A DNA stretch of 64,000 nt. Source: Calamus simplicifolius (taxonomy: Eukaryota > Streptophyta > Magnoliopsida > Arecales > Arecaceae). Shown in pieces: positions 1-11,350 of the stretch (positions are counted from its first letter, which is position 1; the number at the start of each line of letters is the position of its first letter). The position numbers and the translations under genes are program-made. Location: assembly GCA_900491605.1 (NCBI GenBank), contig UESW01004759.1, forward strand, positions 314,150 to 378,149. The letters run 5' to 3'. The notes under the pieces were generated by a model. The model was not told the origin of the DNA. It saw only the letters and a program-made list of their open reading frames with translations, and did no database searches.

Positions 1-1159
1 AAAAAGTCTTGGTAAGACATATACTAACTCAGAACTTGTTCGAAAATTCTTAGGTCATTACCAAGATCATGGGAAGCAAAAATGACTGCAATCCAAGAAG
101 CAAAGGACCTCAACACTTTACCCTTAGAGGAGCTTCTAGGATCTCTTATGACCCATGAGCTGACTATGAGGCAGCATGTAGAGGAGGATTCAAAGAAAAA
201 GAAAGTATTGCCCTCAAAGCTGCAAAAGAAGAAGAGAGCAGCAGTGATGATGATGATGATAATGAGACTGCTCTCTTAGCTAAGAAATTTAAAAGATTTA
301 GAAAGAAACCCTTCCACAAGAAAAATTTGGAGCTAAGTGGGAAGGAGAAAAGGATAAGAACAAGGACAAGGACAAAGAAAAAGAGAAAGACCCCTTGACT
401 TGCTATGAGTGTAATAAACCGGGGCACTTTAGGAATGAATGTCCTAAATTGAAGAAAGCCTACAAAAAGAAAAAGAAGGCTTATGTGGCGACTTGGAGTG
501 ACAGCGAGGAATCTTCTTCCGAAGAAGAAGAACAAAAGGAAGTCGCAAACGTATGTTTATGGCGGACGACAACGATGAGGTAAGTTCCGATAACCCTTGC
601 GATGAATTTGCTTTTGATGAACTATTTGATGCTTTTAATGAACTTGTTAGCGATTTCAAAGTTTTGAAAAAGAAATACAAGATTTTGAAAAATGAAAATT
701 TAACTTTCATTAAAGAAAAGGAAAATCTTAATAATGAAGTTAAGAAACTTAAATCTGAAAATGAAATTTTAAAAGAAAAGGAATTAATTCAATGAAAAAG
801 ATAAACTAAAGAAAGAGGTTGAAAAACATAAGAACATAGTTGATAAGTTTACATTAAGCTCAACTAAATTAGACATGTTATTAAATAGTCAAAAAGCAGT
901 TTTTGACAAAGCCGGATTAGGTATAACACTTTAAGAAAACAAAAATCACTTAAAAATATTTTTGTGCGTGCTGGCCAAAGTAATTTTACATGCTTTAAAT
1001 GTAATCAAAAGGACATAAATCTTATGAATGTAAAATTCTGAAACCTAATAAAAACTTAAATGTTAAAGGAAAGAAAATATGGGTTCCGAAAGGAACAATT
1101 TTGTTGCTACTAACCATGAAGGACCCAAGAAAGCTTGGGTACCTAAACATAAAGTTTGA
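1..1159 (+). pseudogene. gag: gag remnant of element A (capsid C-terminal part, coiled coil, two zinc knuckles)
   Basis: Gag forms the cytoplasmic particle that packages element RNA. The capsid end is readable in pieces from base 1, including a segment ending in MTHELTMRQH at about 120-177. A CCHC knuckle, CYECNKPGHFRNEC, lies at about 401-442 and is followed by an acidic serine-rich stretch. A lysine/glutamate/leucine-rich region predicted to coil covers 600-880. A second, damaged knuckle lies at about 990-1030. The frame breaks several times, for example near 50, 280, 550 and 790. The last segment ends in WVPKHKV and then a TGA at 1157-1159, just before the protease region. Elements B and F also have a stop at this position. 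Confidence 0.85.
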
Positions 1160-4100
1160 TTTATTGCAGGAATGTCTTGTGGCCAAGAGATCAAAGAGAA
1201 AGTGGTATCTTGATAGTGGCTGCTCAAGACATATGACGGGTGACAAAGAAGAATTCATCACCCTGAAGAAAAGAAAGGAGGAGTTGTTACATTTGGCGAC
1301 AATGGCAAAGGCCAAATCTTGGGGTTTGGTAACATTCAAATAACTCCCTCCACATATATTGAAAATGTACTTTATGTTGATGGTTTAAAGCATAACTTAA
1401 TTAGTATAAGTCAATTATGTGACAAAGGTTTTAAAGTATCTTTTGAATCTTCTTTATGCACTGTAGCTAATCCCATTGATAATAGCATTGTTTTTATTGG
1501 AAATAGAAATGGCAATGTATACATGATTGACTTAGACAAATTGTCTACTAATAATCATTGCTTAGTTGCTAATAATGCTAATATGAATGAGATTGGTTGG
1601 TTGTGGCATCGAAGATTAGGTCATGCAAGCACACACCTGATTTCAAAACTAATTAGAATGGATTTAGTAAAAGGTTTACCTAAATAGATTTTGAAAATAA
1701 CAAAATATGTGATGCATGTCAGTTTGGAAAACAAACAAGAAGTTCTTTAAATCTAAAAATATTGTTTCAACTTCTAGGCCATTAGAGCTACTTCACATGG
1801 ACCTTTTTGGACCAACTAGAACCACAAGTCTAGGAGGAAAGAAATATGGTCTTGTGATAGTAGATGATTACTCTAGATTCACTTGGGTAATGTTTTTAGC
1901 TCACAAAGATGAGACTTTCTCGATATTCATGAAATTCTTCAAGAAAGTAACAAATGAGAAAAACACTACCATAGTGTCTCTAAGAAGTGATCATGGAACT
2001 GAATTTGAAAATCACTTATTTGAAAGTTTTTGCAATGAAAATGGTATTAATCATAACTTTTCTGCACCTAGGACCCCACAACAAAATGGAGTAGTTGAAA
2101 GGAAAAATAGGACTTAGAAGACATGGCCCGTACCATGCTATGTGAAAGTAAACTCCCGAAATACTTTTGGGCGGAAGCTATTAACACAGCATGTTACATC
2201 TAAATAGAGCCTTAATAAGACCTATTTTAAAGAAAACACCTTATGAATTATGGCATGATAGAAAACCCAACATAAATATTTTCATGCATTTGGTTGTAAA
2301 TGTTTTGTTCACAATAATGGTAAAAACAATTTAGGCAAATTTGATGCTAAATCTGATGAAGGAATATTCTTAGGATACTCAATAACTAGTAAAGCATATA
2401 GAGTATTTAACAAGAAAACTTTAGTTGTTGAAGAATCCATTCATGTAGTTTTTGATGAATCTTTAGCAACTCGTTCTGAAAATTTGATGATGATGAAGAT
2501 ACAAACTTAATTGAAAAAGATCTTGAAAAATTAAATATTGATGTATCTTTAGATCATGAGCAAGACGCTAAAGATAATGATTCACCTAAGGATGATGATA
2601 CTAACACTAATCATAATGATGTAGATCTACCTAGGGATTGGAGATATGCTTATAGTCACCCTAAGGAATTGATTATAGGTGATCCATCTCAAGGAATAAG
2701 AACTAGATCATCTATGAGAAATATTAGTAATCATCTTGCATTTGTATCACAAATTGAACCTAAAACTATTGAAGAAGCTGAAAAAGATAATAATTGGATG
2801 TTAGCAATGCAAGAAGAATTAAATCAATTCACTAGAAATAATGTATGGACTTTAGTAGAAAGACCTAAAAATCATTCTGTTATAGGATCAAAATGGATAT
2901 TTAGAAATAAACTAGATGAAAATGGCATAGTAATTAGAAACAAAGCTAGATTAGTTGCAAAAGGATATAATCAAGAAGAAGGTATTGATTTTGATGAAAC
3001 CTTTGCACCTGTAGCTAGATTAGAAGCCATTAGACTATTACTTGCATTTGCATGTCATATGAATTTTAACTTATTTCAAATGGATGTAAAAAGTGCTTTT
3101 CTAAATGGATTTATAAATGAAGAAGTATATGTAGAACAACCACCAGGTTTTGAAGATCACGAATTTTCAAATCACGTTTTTAAATTGCACAAAGCATTAT
3201 ATGGTTTGAAACAAGCACCTAGAGCTTGGTATGATAGATTAAGTAAATTCTTAATTGAAAATGATTTTATAAGAGGAAATGTTGATAAAACTTGTTTTTG
3301 AAAAGAAAAGGTAAAGATTTATTAGTAGTTCAAATATATGTTGATGATATCATTTTTGGTGCTACTAACAATCTTCTATGTCAAGAGTTTGCTAAGTTGA
3401 TGCAGGGAGAATTTGAAATGAGCATGATGGGAGAACTCAACTTCTTCCTTGGACTCCAAATCAAACAAAGCAAAGAGGGAATCTTTATCAACCAAACAAA
3501 ATACACAAGAGAAATTCTAAAGAAGTTTGGTATGGAATCAATCAAACCCCTCGGAACACCAATGAGTCCTTCATGCAAGCTGGACAAAGATGAAGAAGGT
3601 AAGAAGGTTGATCAAAATATTATCGAGGTATAATCGGATCCCTACTTTACTTAACTGCAAGTAGACCAGACATAATGTTTGCTGTTTGCTTATGTGCTAG
3701 ATTTCAGTCTGAACCTAAAGAATCACATTTAATTGCTGTTAAAAGAATACTAAGATACTTAAGTGGAACAAAAAATGTAGGTTTATGGTATTCTAGAGAC
3801 TCAACATTAAATCTGATTGCATACACTGATTCTGATTATGCTGGATGTAAGTTAGATAGAAAAAGCACAAGTGGTGCATGCCAATTCTTAGGAAGTAACT
3901 TAATCTCATGGTTTAGCAAAAAGCAAAATTCAGTTGCATTATCAACTACTGAAGCTGAATATGTAGCAGCTGGAAGTTGCTGTGCTCAAATCCTATGGAT
4001 TAAGCGACAACTTGAAGACTATGGTATCACACTTGATAAAACACCTATAAGATGTGATAACACAAGTGCAATTAATCTAACAAAAATCCAATTCAACATT

Positions 4101-4281
4101 CAAGAACCAAACACATAGAAATTAGATATCATTTTATAAGAGAACATGTAGCAAATAATGAAATATGTCTTGATTATGTTAACACTGAAGAACAATTAGC
4201 AGACATATTTACAAAACCTTGAGTGAAGAAAGATTCTGTTATCTTAGAGGAGAGTTAGGGATTTGTGATCCATTAGAATGA
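1160..4281 (+). pseudogene. pol: pol remnant of element A (protease, integrase, RT, RNase H)
   Basis: This is a copia-order polyprotein in several frames. The protease motif YLDSGCSRHMTG is at about 1207-1245. The integrase zinc region (LWHRRLGHAS) is at about 1600-1632. Integrase core pieces are LLHMDLFGP near 1790, RSDHGTEF near 1985 and QQNGVVERKNRT near 2080-2117. RT starts near 2720 with the WIFRNKLDENG block. YGLKQAPRAWY is at about 3198-3230 and the catalytic YVDD near 3340. RNase H holds DSDYAGCKLDRKSTSGA near 3830 and STTEAEYVAAGS near 3945, and pol ends at TGA 4279-4281. At least six single-base frame changes are visible (for example near 1687, 2117, 2200, 2485, 3300 and 3630), so no intact polyprotein is encoded. 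Confidence 0.9.
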
Positions 4282-4455
4282 ATTTGAAACCCCTAAGAAA
4301 GTTTATCTAAGATTCTTTCAAATCCTTGATCTTTAAGGAAATCTTATCTAGAATTCATATCTAATTGATCTATTCAATTCAATGATTATTTTATCAATTT
4401 TCATGATCAAATTCCGGACACATTTTAGAAATTTCATGTTTTTGCTCTGAAATGG

Positions 4456-4642
4456 TCTCGGAGCCGACTCGGTGAGTATCGGAGTCGACTCCTGGTTTCT
4501 ACTGAAACTCTGAGTCGACCCCTTCTCGGCGCGAGTCGACTCCACTTCGGGATAGTTTTCTGTGACTGTCCGGAGTCGACCCCTCGCTTTGCGCGAGCCG
4601 ACTCGAAGTGGTCCCAGGTTGATTTATCTAGGGCAGAGTCGA
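4456..4642 (+). repeat. Palindromic GAGTCGACTC-type cluster in the pol/env-like spacer of A
   Basis: Seven copies of a 10-11 base motif, GAG[T/C]CGAC[T/C]CC, occur within about 190 bases between the pol stop and the env-like start. Several are perfect GAGTCGACTC palindromes. The same motif fills the U3 of this element's LTR. The last copy follows a TCTAGGGCAG string that resembles a splice acceptor and recurs in B and F. Confidence 0.85.
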
Positions 4643-4747
4643 CTCGCCGTTCATTTCAAACTTTCCAATCTCTCAAAATACTCTCTCCAAATATCTCCAG
4701 ACCTTCCAAATCCTCCAAAATCCCTGATTAACCCTTCCAATAGATCA

Positions 4748-6130
4748 ATGGCCCCAAAACTCGAGGTTCTAACCTTGTGCGGCCGGAGTGAAGAGGAAGA
4801 GAGCCGTGAGGAAGACCGTGAGGCGTCCGGTTCGTGAGCCTTCACCAAGCACGGATTCAACCTCATCATCTTCGACCCCTAATGCTTCTCCAGCTGCGGC
4901 TCCATCTCAGGTAGATAGACTTAGCAGATAGAATCATAACTACGGGAGGAAAGTAGATTTTGAATTGTTTGAGCTGAGGGATTTCTATTGGGAAGACAAT
5001 TGATTGAGATGGGTTGGGAAAGATTTGTTCTTTGGATTGTCCCTACTATCCGCTCTTGTCAAGGATTTTATAAGAATTATCTAGAGGAGATAATGGTCTT
5101 GTAAGCACAGTGAGAGGAAATAGGATCTCAGTGACTGTAGAGCTTCTTTCTAGATTATTGGATCTACCCTTGTCAGGAACATCTACATTTTCTTCTGAAG
5201 ACCGAAGCCCTGCTCTTCTAGATTACTTAACCGGGAAGTTGTCGGTTTTGAGGAAGTTTTTGCCAATCAGTTATCCTTAGAACTGAGATTGCTTCATAAC
5301 ATCTGCAGTAGGATTCTTTTCCCAAGATAGGAAGATTTGATTATGTGTCTGAAAGAGATATTTTTGTGATGGATGCAATTGTTACGGGCAAACCCATAAC
5401 CTTCCCAGTATGATTCTTTGGTATATTGCGACTGTGGAGGTAAGAGGAAATCTAGTTTGCCCTATGGCATGATTCTCACCAAATCTTCAGAGCCAAGGGA
5501 TTGTCATTTCAGATAGTGAGCCAATGAGGAACTTGAGACATACAGACTTTTACAGCTTGGCCACCATTCATCGAATGGGTTTTGTTAAGAGAAATGGAAG
5601 ATGGGAGAGGAAAGGATTATAGAAGATAGAGCGGATGCTGAGGCACCAGGACCATCAGTTAGACATTCTTCACCTGCACCTCCGAGCCCTCCTACTTCTG
5701 CTCCTGCTCCTACCCCCGCTCGTTATTTGATCAAGCTTCATCTTCATCTGTTGGCTTCTCAGAACTTCAGTTAAAGCAACTTAAAGGACTTTTGATGATC
5801 AGTCAGAGAAATTAAATCAGAGTTTGAAATAAGTTCATGAATCTAAAGAAACTCTATATTCTTTGGATGACGAATCACCAAGATTGAGTCTACTCTCAGC
5901 ATTCTTCAAAGTCTTTAAGTGGAGATCTCAAGAACATTTTTGAAGAACTTAAAGATATCTGCGGAGATGGCGAAACATATGCTAATGCAATGCGGAGCTT
6001 CAAGACAAAATTTTGACTGCTTGCACCTTTGTTGATGAGAAGCTGAAAGACTATGTAAAAATCAAATCAGATGGAATGAAAAATATAATAGATCATTTGA
6101 CTAGGATTGTTAGGACTCATTTTGATGTAT
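4748..6130 (+). pseudogene. env-like third ORF of element A, degraded
   Basis: The ORF starts at an ATG (MAPK) matching the starts of the corresponding ORFs in B and F. It encodes a basic, serine/proline-rich N-terminus, then a conserved core. Readable blocks are GRKVDFELFE near 4945, LELRLLHNICSRILFP near 5275 and ERDIFVMDAIVTGKP near 5355. A proline-rich stretch lies near 5660-5730, followed by a C-terminal region with coiled-coil character. In Sireviruses the ORF after pol is called env-like. I see no clear signal peptide or fusion peptide, and the core resembles what databases call a putative plant transposon protein domain (identified from memory). Numerous indels break it. Its function is unknown. 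Confidence 0.75.
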
Positions 6131-6302
6131 TAGATACTTCAATCCTTGTTATTGTTATGTTTTGCATTTTGATATCAATGTATTAGACATTTTGATGTAT
6201 TAGACTCTTGATGAAATGAAATGTCAATTTTGTTACTCAATGTATTTCTTTCTATCAATGAATGAATGAATGTTTATGCTTCTCTACCTTTTTGTTGATA
6301 AC

Positions 6303-6510
6303 AAAAAAGGGGGAGAGTTTTATAGTTTTATGATTGAATATGCATATGAGAAAATCAATTTAATCAATGAGATAATTAATTGAATGATTTAAGTTTCATA
6401 GGGGGAGCTACCTCATTCAGGGGGAGCCTAAGCCTACTATGAAAACAAAATAAATTCACTAATCAATCATGCATAAACTCAATGTTTTTGTCATCATCAA
6501 AAAGGGGGAG
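6303..6510 (+). promoter_or_regulatory. Multiple polypurine tracts of element A
   Basis: Purine runs AAAAAAGGGGGAGAG (6303-6317), GGGGGAG (6401-6407), GGGGGAG (6420-6426) and the LTR-adjacent AAAAAGGGGGAG (6499-6510) precede the 3' LTR. The last one sits where plus-strand priming is expected. Multiple PPT copies are a reported Sirevirus trait, and B and F have the same order and flanking text (AGCTACCTCATT). Confidence 0.8.
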
Positions 6511-6512
6511 AT

Positions 6513-8170
6513 TGTTGGGAGATTGTTGAAAAATTATATGCCCCAATCTTATTGATTTTGATGATTACCAAAAGCCATGAGTACTTAAAAGATGTAATGA
6601 GTTTATTTACATGACAATGAATTTATTTTGAACAATCAATGAGAATGTTAAAGTATGACTTTAATCATTTGAAAGTAACTTTAAGCTCAATGTTTAAGCT
6701 TTCAAAAAGAAATTTTATACTTCATAGATAATCAATGAGTTTTTGGAATATTTCTTGAATTAATTCTTAATGTCAATTTATTGAATTCAAGTCAAAAAAT
6801 GATTTAAAATGAATCTGGAACGAATTTAAAGTCAATCAGAAAATTTCTGATTTTTGATACGTTCCGGAGCCGACTCTAGAGTTTCAGAGTCGACTCCACT
6901 CAGAATACAGAAATGTCTATCTGTCTCGAGTCGACCCACGTGATTTCATGAGTCGACCCCCGATTCTGTCGAGCCGACTCCATGACTGTGTGAGTCGACT
7001 CCGCTCAGACACCAGAGGTGTTTTTCTGAGCACTTCGCGAGTCGACCCCAACTTTTCATGAGTCGACCCCCGACTTTCAGGAGTCGACACTTTACTTTTG
7101 GTGAGTCGACCCTTTGACTTTCTGAACATTTCTATTTTTAGTATCACGACTTCGAGCCGACTCGGAAAAGCATGAGTCGACTCCAGCAAATCTGGGCGAG
7201 ATTTTTCCGGATGCCAACTCAGCGTCAACGGTAAGATTTTTGATTAACGGCTATTTTTCTTTGTCTCTAACGGCTATATTTTGCAGAATCTATAAATAGA
7301 GAAGCCGTTTTCAAATCAAAGAGAGACGAATAGAGAGATATATTTCAAAGAAAAAGAAGAGAAAAATCGAAAAACAGAGCTTTAGTTGAAAAAATCCGCG
7401 ATTCAAAATAGAGTGAAAGAAAGAGTGTGAAATCAAAGGAAGCTCCTTCTGTGCTCAAGCTCAAATCCAAGGAAGCTTCAGAAGAAAATCCAAGTGCTAT
7501 TCAAGAGCATCTCAAGAGATTTTCACACTCAAAGAAAAGAGGAAAAGCCCAAATCAACTCCAACACACATTCCGTGAAGAATCCAAGCTGAGGCCGATTC
7601 TACACTTCAAAGGAGTTGAAGAAAAGAAGAAAAGCTCAAAGCCAACCAACTGCAAATCAGGCTTATCTAAACTCTATTCTTACATTTGTTTATCTGCTCA
7701 TTAAGGAGCCTTGTAACTAAACAAACAATATTTCTATTCTTTGTGTCTAGTTCAATCTGGGGGATTGAACTAGAGGAGGTAGTCTTACCTCAGTTCAAGC
7801 TTGGTTAAGCTTGGGTTAAGGGTTTTTGTGCTGGTGAGCCCTTGAAAACCAGCTGGGTTCGTTGTGTGCCCGGGAAAACAACAAGTTTGAGTTGTGAGCT
7901 TGTAAAACAACTCTGCTGTAATCTAGGGTGATTATAGTGTGGACCCAAGTGAATCTTGGGAGTGGACGTAGGTGTTGGATACACCGAACCACTATAAAAT
8001 TCTTTGTGTTTGCCGTGTTCTATTGTCTCTTTCTCTATCTCTGTTTTATTCACTGCAATTTATATTTACTTTGCATTTGCCTTCATTCATCTCAAGCTAA
8101 ATAATTTAAAAGGCTAATTTTTAAAGAACCCAATTCACCCCCCCCTCTTGGGTTGTCATCTGGGCCAACA
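6513..8170 (+). repeat. 3' LTR of element A
   Basis: The LTR begins TGTTG after the purine tract and ends CATCTGGGCCAACA, like the LTR ends of B and F. U3 (about 6865-7190) carries about 12 GAGTCGACTC-type motifs. A TATA box, TATAAATAG, lies at 7291-7299. A C8 run (AATTCACCCCCCCC) precedes the 3' end. The first 16 bases contain an exact 11-base duplication of the PPT/U3 junction, so the start could also be 6524. Confidence 0.88.
7291..7299 (+). promoter_or_regulatory. TATA box in the LTR of A
   Basis: TATAAATAG sits downstream of the palindrome cluster and upstream of a purine-rich leader (AGAGAGACGAATAGAG). It corresponds in position to TATA boxes in the LTRs of B and F. Confidence 0.7.
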
Positions 8171-9730
8171 AGAATGAATAATATCAAAGCATGTAGAAGC
8201 ACGACTACCTTGCAAAGGAAAAGGTAAAGATTTACTTTTTCCTAGTTTACAAGGAGCACAATCAAAAGGCAAGGAAGAAAACTCATTTGTATTACTCAAA
8301 TAACTATATTTCATAAGATGTATCAAAATTATAGAGTTGGGATGACCCAATTTCTTATGCCAAAGATGGCTATTATTATTAGCAATAGCAGAACAACCAA
8401 CAAAATTTGAACGAGGAACGGAAAATGACTGAAGAGGAAAAAGACGTCCCACTTTAGGCCCCTTTGCTATCTTCTGTCCCGACGCTTGATCCTGCACACG
8501 ACAACCAGAACGATCAAAATGAATAGAACAATTATCTTCTACTAATTGTCCAACAGAAATGAGATTGGCAGATAAATTAGGAGACACAAAAACATCAGTA
8601 AAGAAAGACCCCAGATTTCCAACTGCAGTAATGGGAAGAGTACTGCCATTTGCAATCTAAATATGTTGTTGACCATCATACTTACGAACATCTTGTAAAG
8701 CTGCTAAACTTCTAGTCATGTGATTGGAAGCTGCAGAGTCAATTAACCAAGGAGAAGGAAGGAGATGTTTCTTGCCTTGGAGACCAAGAGCAGAAAGGGC
8801 AGAAATAATCATCTGTTGAACCTGCTCGGGCGTAATGTTGGAAGAAGAACTTGGAACTGTGGGCAGAGTGGAAGACATAGGCACAGAAGTGGACTGAATA
8901 GCAGTATAAAAAACAGGAGCAGATTTATTCTGAGGGCGTATACGACAATCCTTAAGGACATGACCCTCCTTCTTGCAATAATTGCAGAATTTCTTGCTGC
9001 AATATTTTGTAATATTTTGCAATATGCCCAATTTCCTTGCAACTATAACATTGTGGTGGAGATCTAGATCGTCCTTTGCCTTGAGCAGCGTATGCCATAT
9101 TAACCATCTCAGAACCACCAGTGTTTTGATCAAGACCAAGCTGTGAGGCAAGACGCTGTTCTTCACGCAAGAGTTCACCCAAGCAATCCTCCAAAGAGGG
9201 GACAGGTGTGCGATTGATTAACCCAGCTCGTGCACTTTCAAACTCGGGTCTGAGCTTCATCAATAATTGATAGCTCTCAGAATGAACCGCTTGTAGTACT
9301 GCCAAAGCTTCTTTGGGAACCTGAGAATGCACCAATCCAGAATAATCCTCCATAAATTAATAAAACCAGAATAAAATTGCTCAATAGAAAGATTTCCCTG
9401 GCGATAGTTTTCAATGTCTAACTCCAATTGAAACTTTCGAGCAGAATTATTTTGATAATAAATTTGCCGAAGGTAATCCCATATTTGCTTAACAGTAGTG
9501 AACCTACGAAGATTATTGACCATATGAGGTTCAACAGAGCTGAGTAGCCAGGAAGCAATTTTAGCATCCTTGCTTTCCCATAAACTAAGCTCCTTGGAAT
9601 CAGTTGGAGCCTTAGAAGCCCCATCCAAATGACCCCATAACTCCTTCCCTTTCACAAACATCCTGAACTGGAATTCCCAACTGGTGTAATTCTTGCCATT
9701 AAGGCAAATAATAGAATTTTCTCCAGACAT
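8171..9730 (-). pseudogene. gag-pol: gag-pol 5' part of element G
   Basis: The start is the ATG at 9730 (MSGENSIICLNGKNYTSWEF), typical of copia-type gag. The capsid domain runs to about 9350, with a frameshift near 9345-9355. A glutamine/leucine-rich region follows. Two CCHC knuckles come next: CYSCKEIGHIAKYC, near 9050-9010 and crossing a small insertion, and CNYCKKEGHVLKDC near 8990-8945. The protease motif WLIDSAASNHMT is near 8745-8705; the usual third residue Gly is Ala (DSAAS instead of DSGAS). The integrase zinc region (HLWHKKLGHPN, then CAPCKLGKS) lies at about 8370-8230. The frame ends within FDIIHS, just before the integrase core, because element A is inserted there. Confidence 0.88.
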
Positions 9731-9824
9731 AATAAAAAAATTGACAGAGTAGAGAAATCACAACAGTTACTCTTCAGAATCTATTGACAGCTTCCAAGCA
9801 ACCGAAACAAATAAGATCCGACAG

Positions 9825-9962
9825 TCACCAAGAAACCCTCAAGAAATCAAGAATTCAAACAAGCCAAGAGAAAACCACGAAAATAATTTGTGGTCACCAA
9901 GAAACCCTCAAGAAATCAAGAATTCAAACAAGCCAAGAGAAAACCACGAAAATAATTTGTGG
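9825..9962 (-). repeat. 69-bp perfect tandem duplication in the leader of G
   Basis: Bases 9825-9893 and 9894-9962 appear identical: two copies of a unit starting TCACCAAGAAACCCTCAAG on the plus strand. The duplication abuts the primer binding site, so it lies in the untranslated leader between PBS and gag. Confidence 0.9.
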
Positions 9963-9973
9963 CTCTGATACCA
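9962..9973 (-). other. Primer binding site of G (initiator tRNA-Met type)
   Basis: On the minus strand this reads TGGTATCAGAGC, complementary to the 3' end of plant initiator tRNA-Met. It directly abuts the LTR terminus with no spacer. Confidence 0.9.
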
Positions 9974-10340
9974 TGTCAAATTTAGGTTTTGTTCTCTCCT
10001 TGATGCGCCCTTAGTTAGTCAATTTGAATTCAAAAATTAAATTCAAAACTTCCGCTTAACTGGTCCTTTGGCTCGCCAAATTAGTCATGAAATCTATCAT
10101 TTTTGCATATCAAATCAGCCTTGGAATCTGCCATTTCTGCTCCCTTGACTAGCTGTTAATTCTACTAATAAAATAGAGAATCACCCACTCGTGTATGTGT
10201 GCGAAGGAGCAGGTATCCTTCTTTTATGCAAAGAACGCAATTTGTCCCCTATCTAATTCCCTCCATCTAATTGAAGGAAAATTTGGCTGATATGGCTTTC
10301 CTTGATATTTAGAAGCTATATATGGGAGTTTGATTTTTTT
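9974..10340 (-). repeat. 5' LTR of G, outer boundary unresolved
   Basis: The LTR end next to the primer site is TGTCAAATTTAGG on the plus strand. A TATA-like GCATAAAAGAAGG lies on the minus strand at about 10217-10230. I could not locate the other end. Candidates range from about 10340 to a TTTGACA at 10993-10999 that mirrors the first end. The sister LTR is outside the window. Confidence 0.45.
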
Positions 10341-10678
10341 TAAAAAAAATTTACTTATGCATTAACTCTGTATTCCCCTCTCCTCTCCTCTCCATTTTAT
10401 GGGTTTCCTATCTAATTTGATGGTCAATTGATTGCATGTGCATGTACACATACATAATATATATATTTTTAAATTGAACGATGAAATCTTATATTGATTA
10501 TATAAGCTATTAGATATGATCTATTAGCTCTAAACTATTTATATAACAAAAATCTTATGATATACATATATATATATGTATATGTATATTATTTAAATGG
10601 TTCAAATTTGATCAATTGCTAAGCGTGTATAATATAATTGCTCATCTTACACACATATTGTATATATATACACACATA

Positions 10679-10745
<67 letters not shown>

Positions 10746-11345
10746 TGTTAGTTTTGTTTTAAGAGAGGGAACAAATGAATCTCTTATCAACGTACATATC
10801 ATGTCACCTAATTTATTAATAAACCTTCTATTAGACCATGATATCCATAAAACTCTCATGTGTATCATATATACCAAACCCTAGGATCAACCATCTATTA
10901 CAAAATCAAACCAAAACTTTGAAGTATTTTGCACATTTTCACATGGAGTGGTGTTATATAATATGAACAACTCCAAAAGGTTTTTGCAAGCTGGTTTGAC
11001 ATGCAAGTTTATAACGTCCAAAAAAGCAAACATGTACACTATATAATAAGTCTCTAAATGGTTATTGTTCCTTGTTCCAAACTAAAACCAGAGGGAGTGG
11101 AGTGATAATGTATGGCAAGCAGGAGAAGTGGGAAGCGCAACAACGCTAAAACACGAGCCAAAAGCTAAAAATTAAACGAGAGGTGCGTCATTCCACCATT
11201 CCATTAGTAGATGTCGAGCGTCTCGAGGATTATTTAGTTGCGAAGGGGCATGATCCTTGTCTGATCCACAGATCCTACACGCATGCCCTGAAAAAGGTTT
11301 GCCTCTATAAGATGAATGCCATATCCCCTCGCTCCTCGCATAGAT
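10341..11345. other. Non-coding spacer, possibly partly LTR of G
   Basis: I see no gene here. It contains AT-rich DNA and the TA microsatellite described separately. From about 10990 it looks like ordinary intergenic sequence up to the insertion site of H. Short ORFs here are microsatellite readings. Confidence 0.5.
10683..10742. repeat. (TA)n microsatellite
   Basis: About 30 uninterrupted TA dinucleotides, flanked by CACACATATGTGCATA. It reads as Tyr-Ile repeats in open frames on both strands, which is an artefact of the repeat. Confidence 0.97.
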
Positions 11346-11350
11346 GAAAC

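Larger units (their letters stand above)
1..8170 (+). mobile_element. Sirevirus-like Ty1/copia element A, 5' part outside the window
   Basis: This is the 3' portion of a Ty1/copia retrotransposon in the order gag, protease, integrase, reverse transcriptase, RNase H, env-like ORF, purine tracts, 3' LTR. The order and the extra ORF after pol are typical of the Sirevirus (SIRE/Maximus) lineage. It shares its layout and most motifs with elements B and F in this window. The 5' LTR and the start of gag lie left of base 1. It is inserted into element G, whose reading frame is cut right after base 8170, so the target duplication should be AGAAT (8171-8175), with its partner outside the window. Many single-base indels and stops make it non-autonomous. 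Confidence 0.92.
8171..10340 (-). mobile_element. Ty1/copia element G, interrupted by A; 5' part only
   Basis: A second copia element lies on the minus strand. Reading leftwards it shows LTR, primer site, duplicated leader, gag, zinc knuckles, protease and the integrase N-terminal region. It then stops at base 8171, where element A was inserted. The rest of G must lie left of the window. Its codon content and motifs differ from the Sireviruses here. The outer LTR edge is not resolved. Confidence 0.85.

Noticed and set aside
10647..10884. ORFs on both strands with Tyr-Ile repeats
   Set aside because: Reading of a (TA)n microsatellite.
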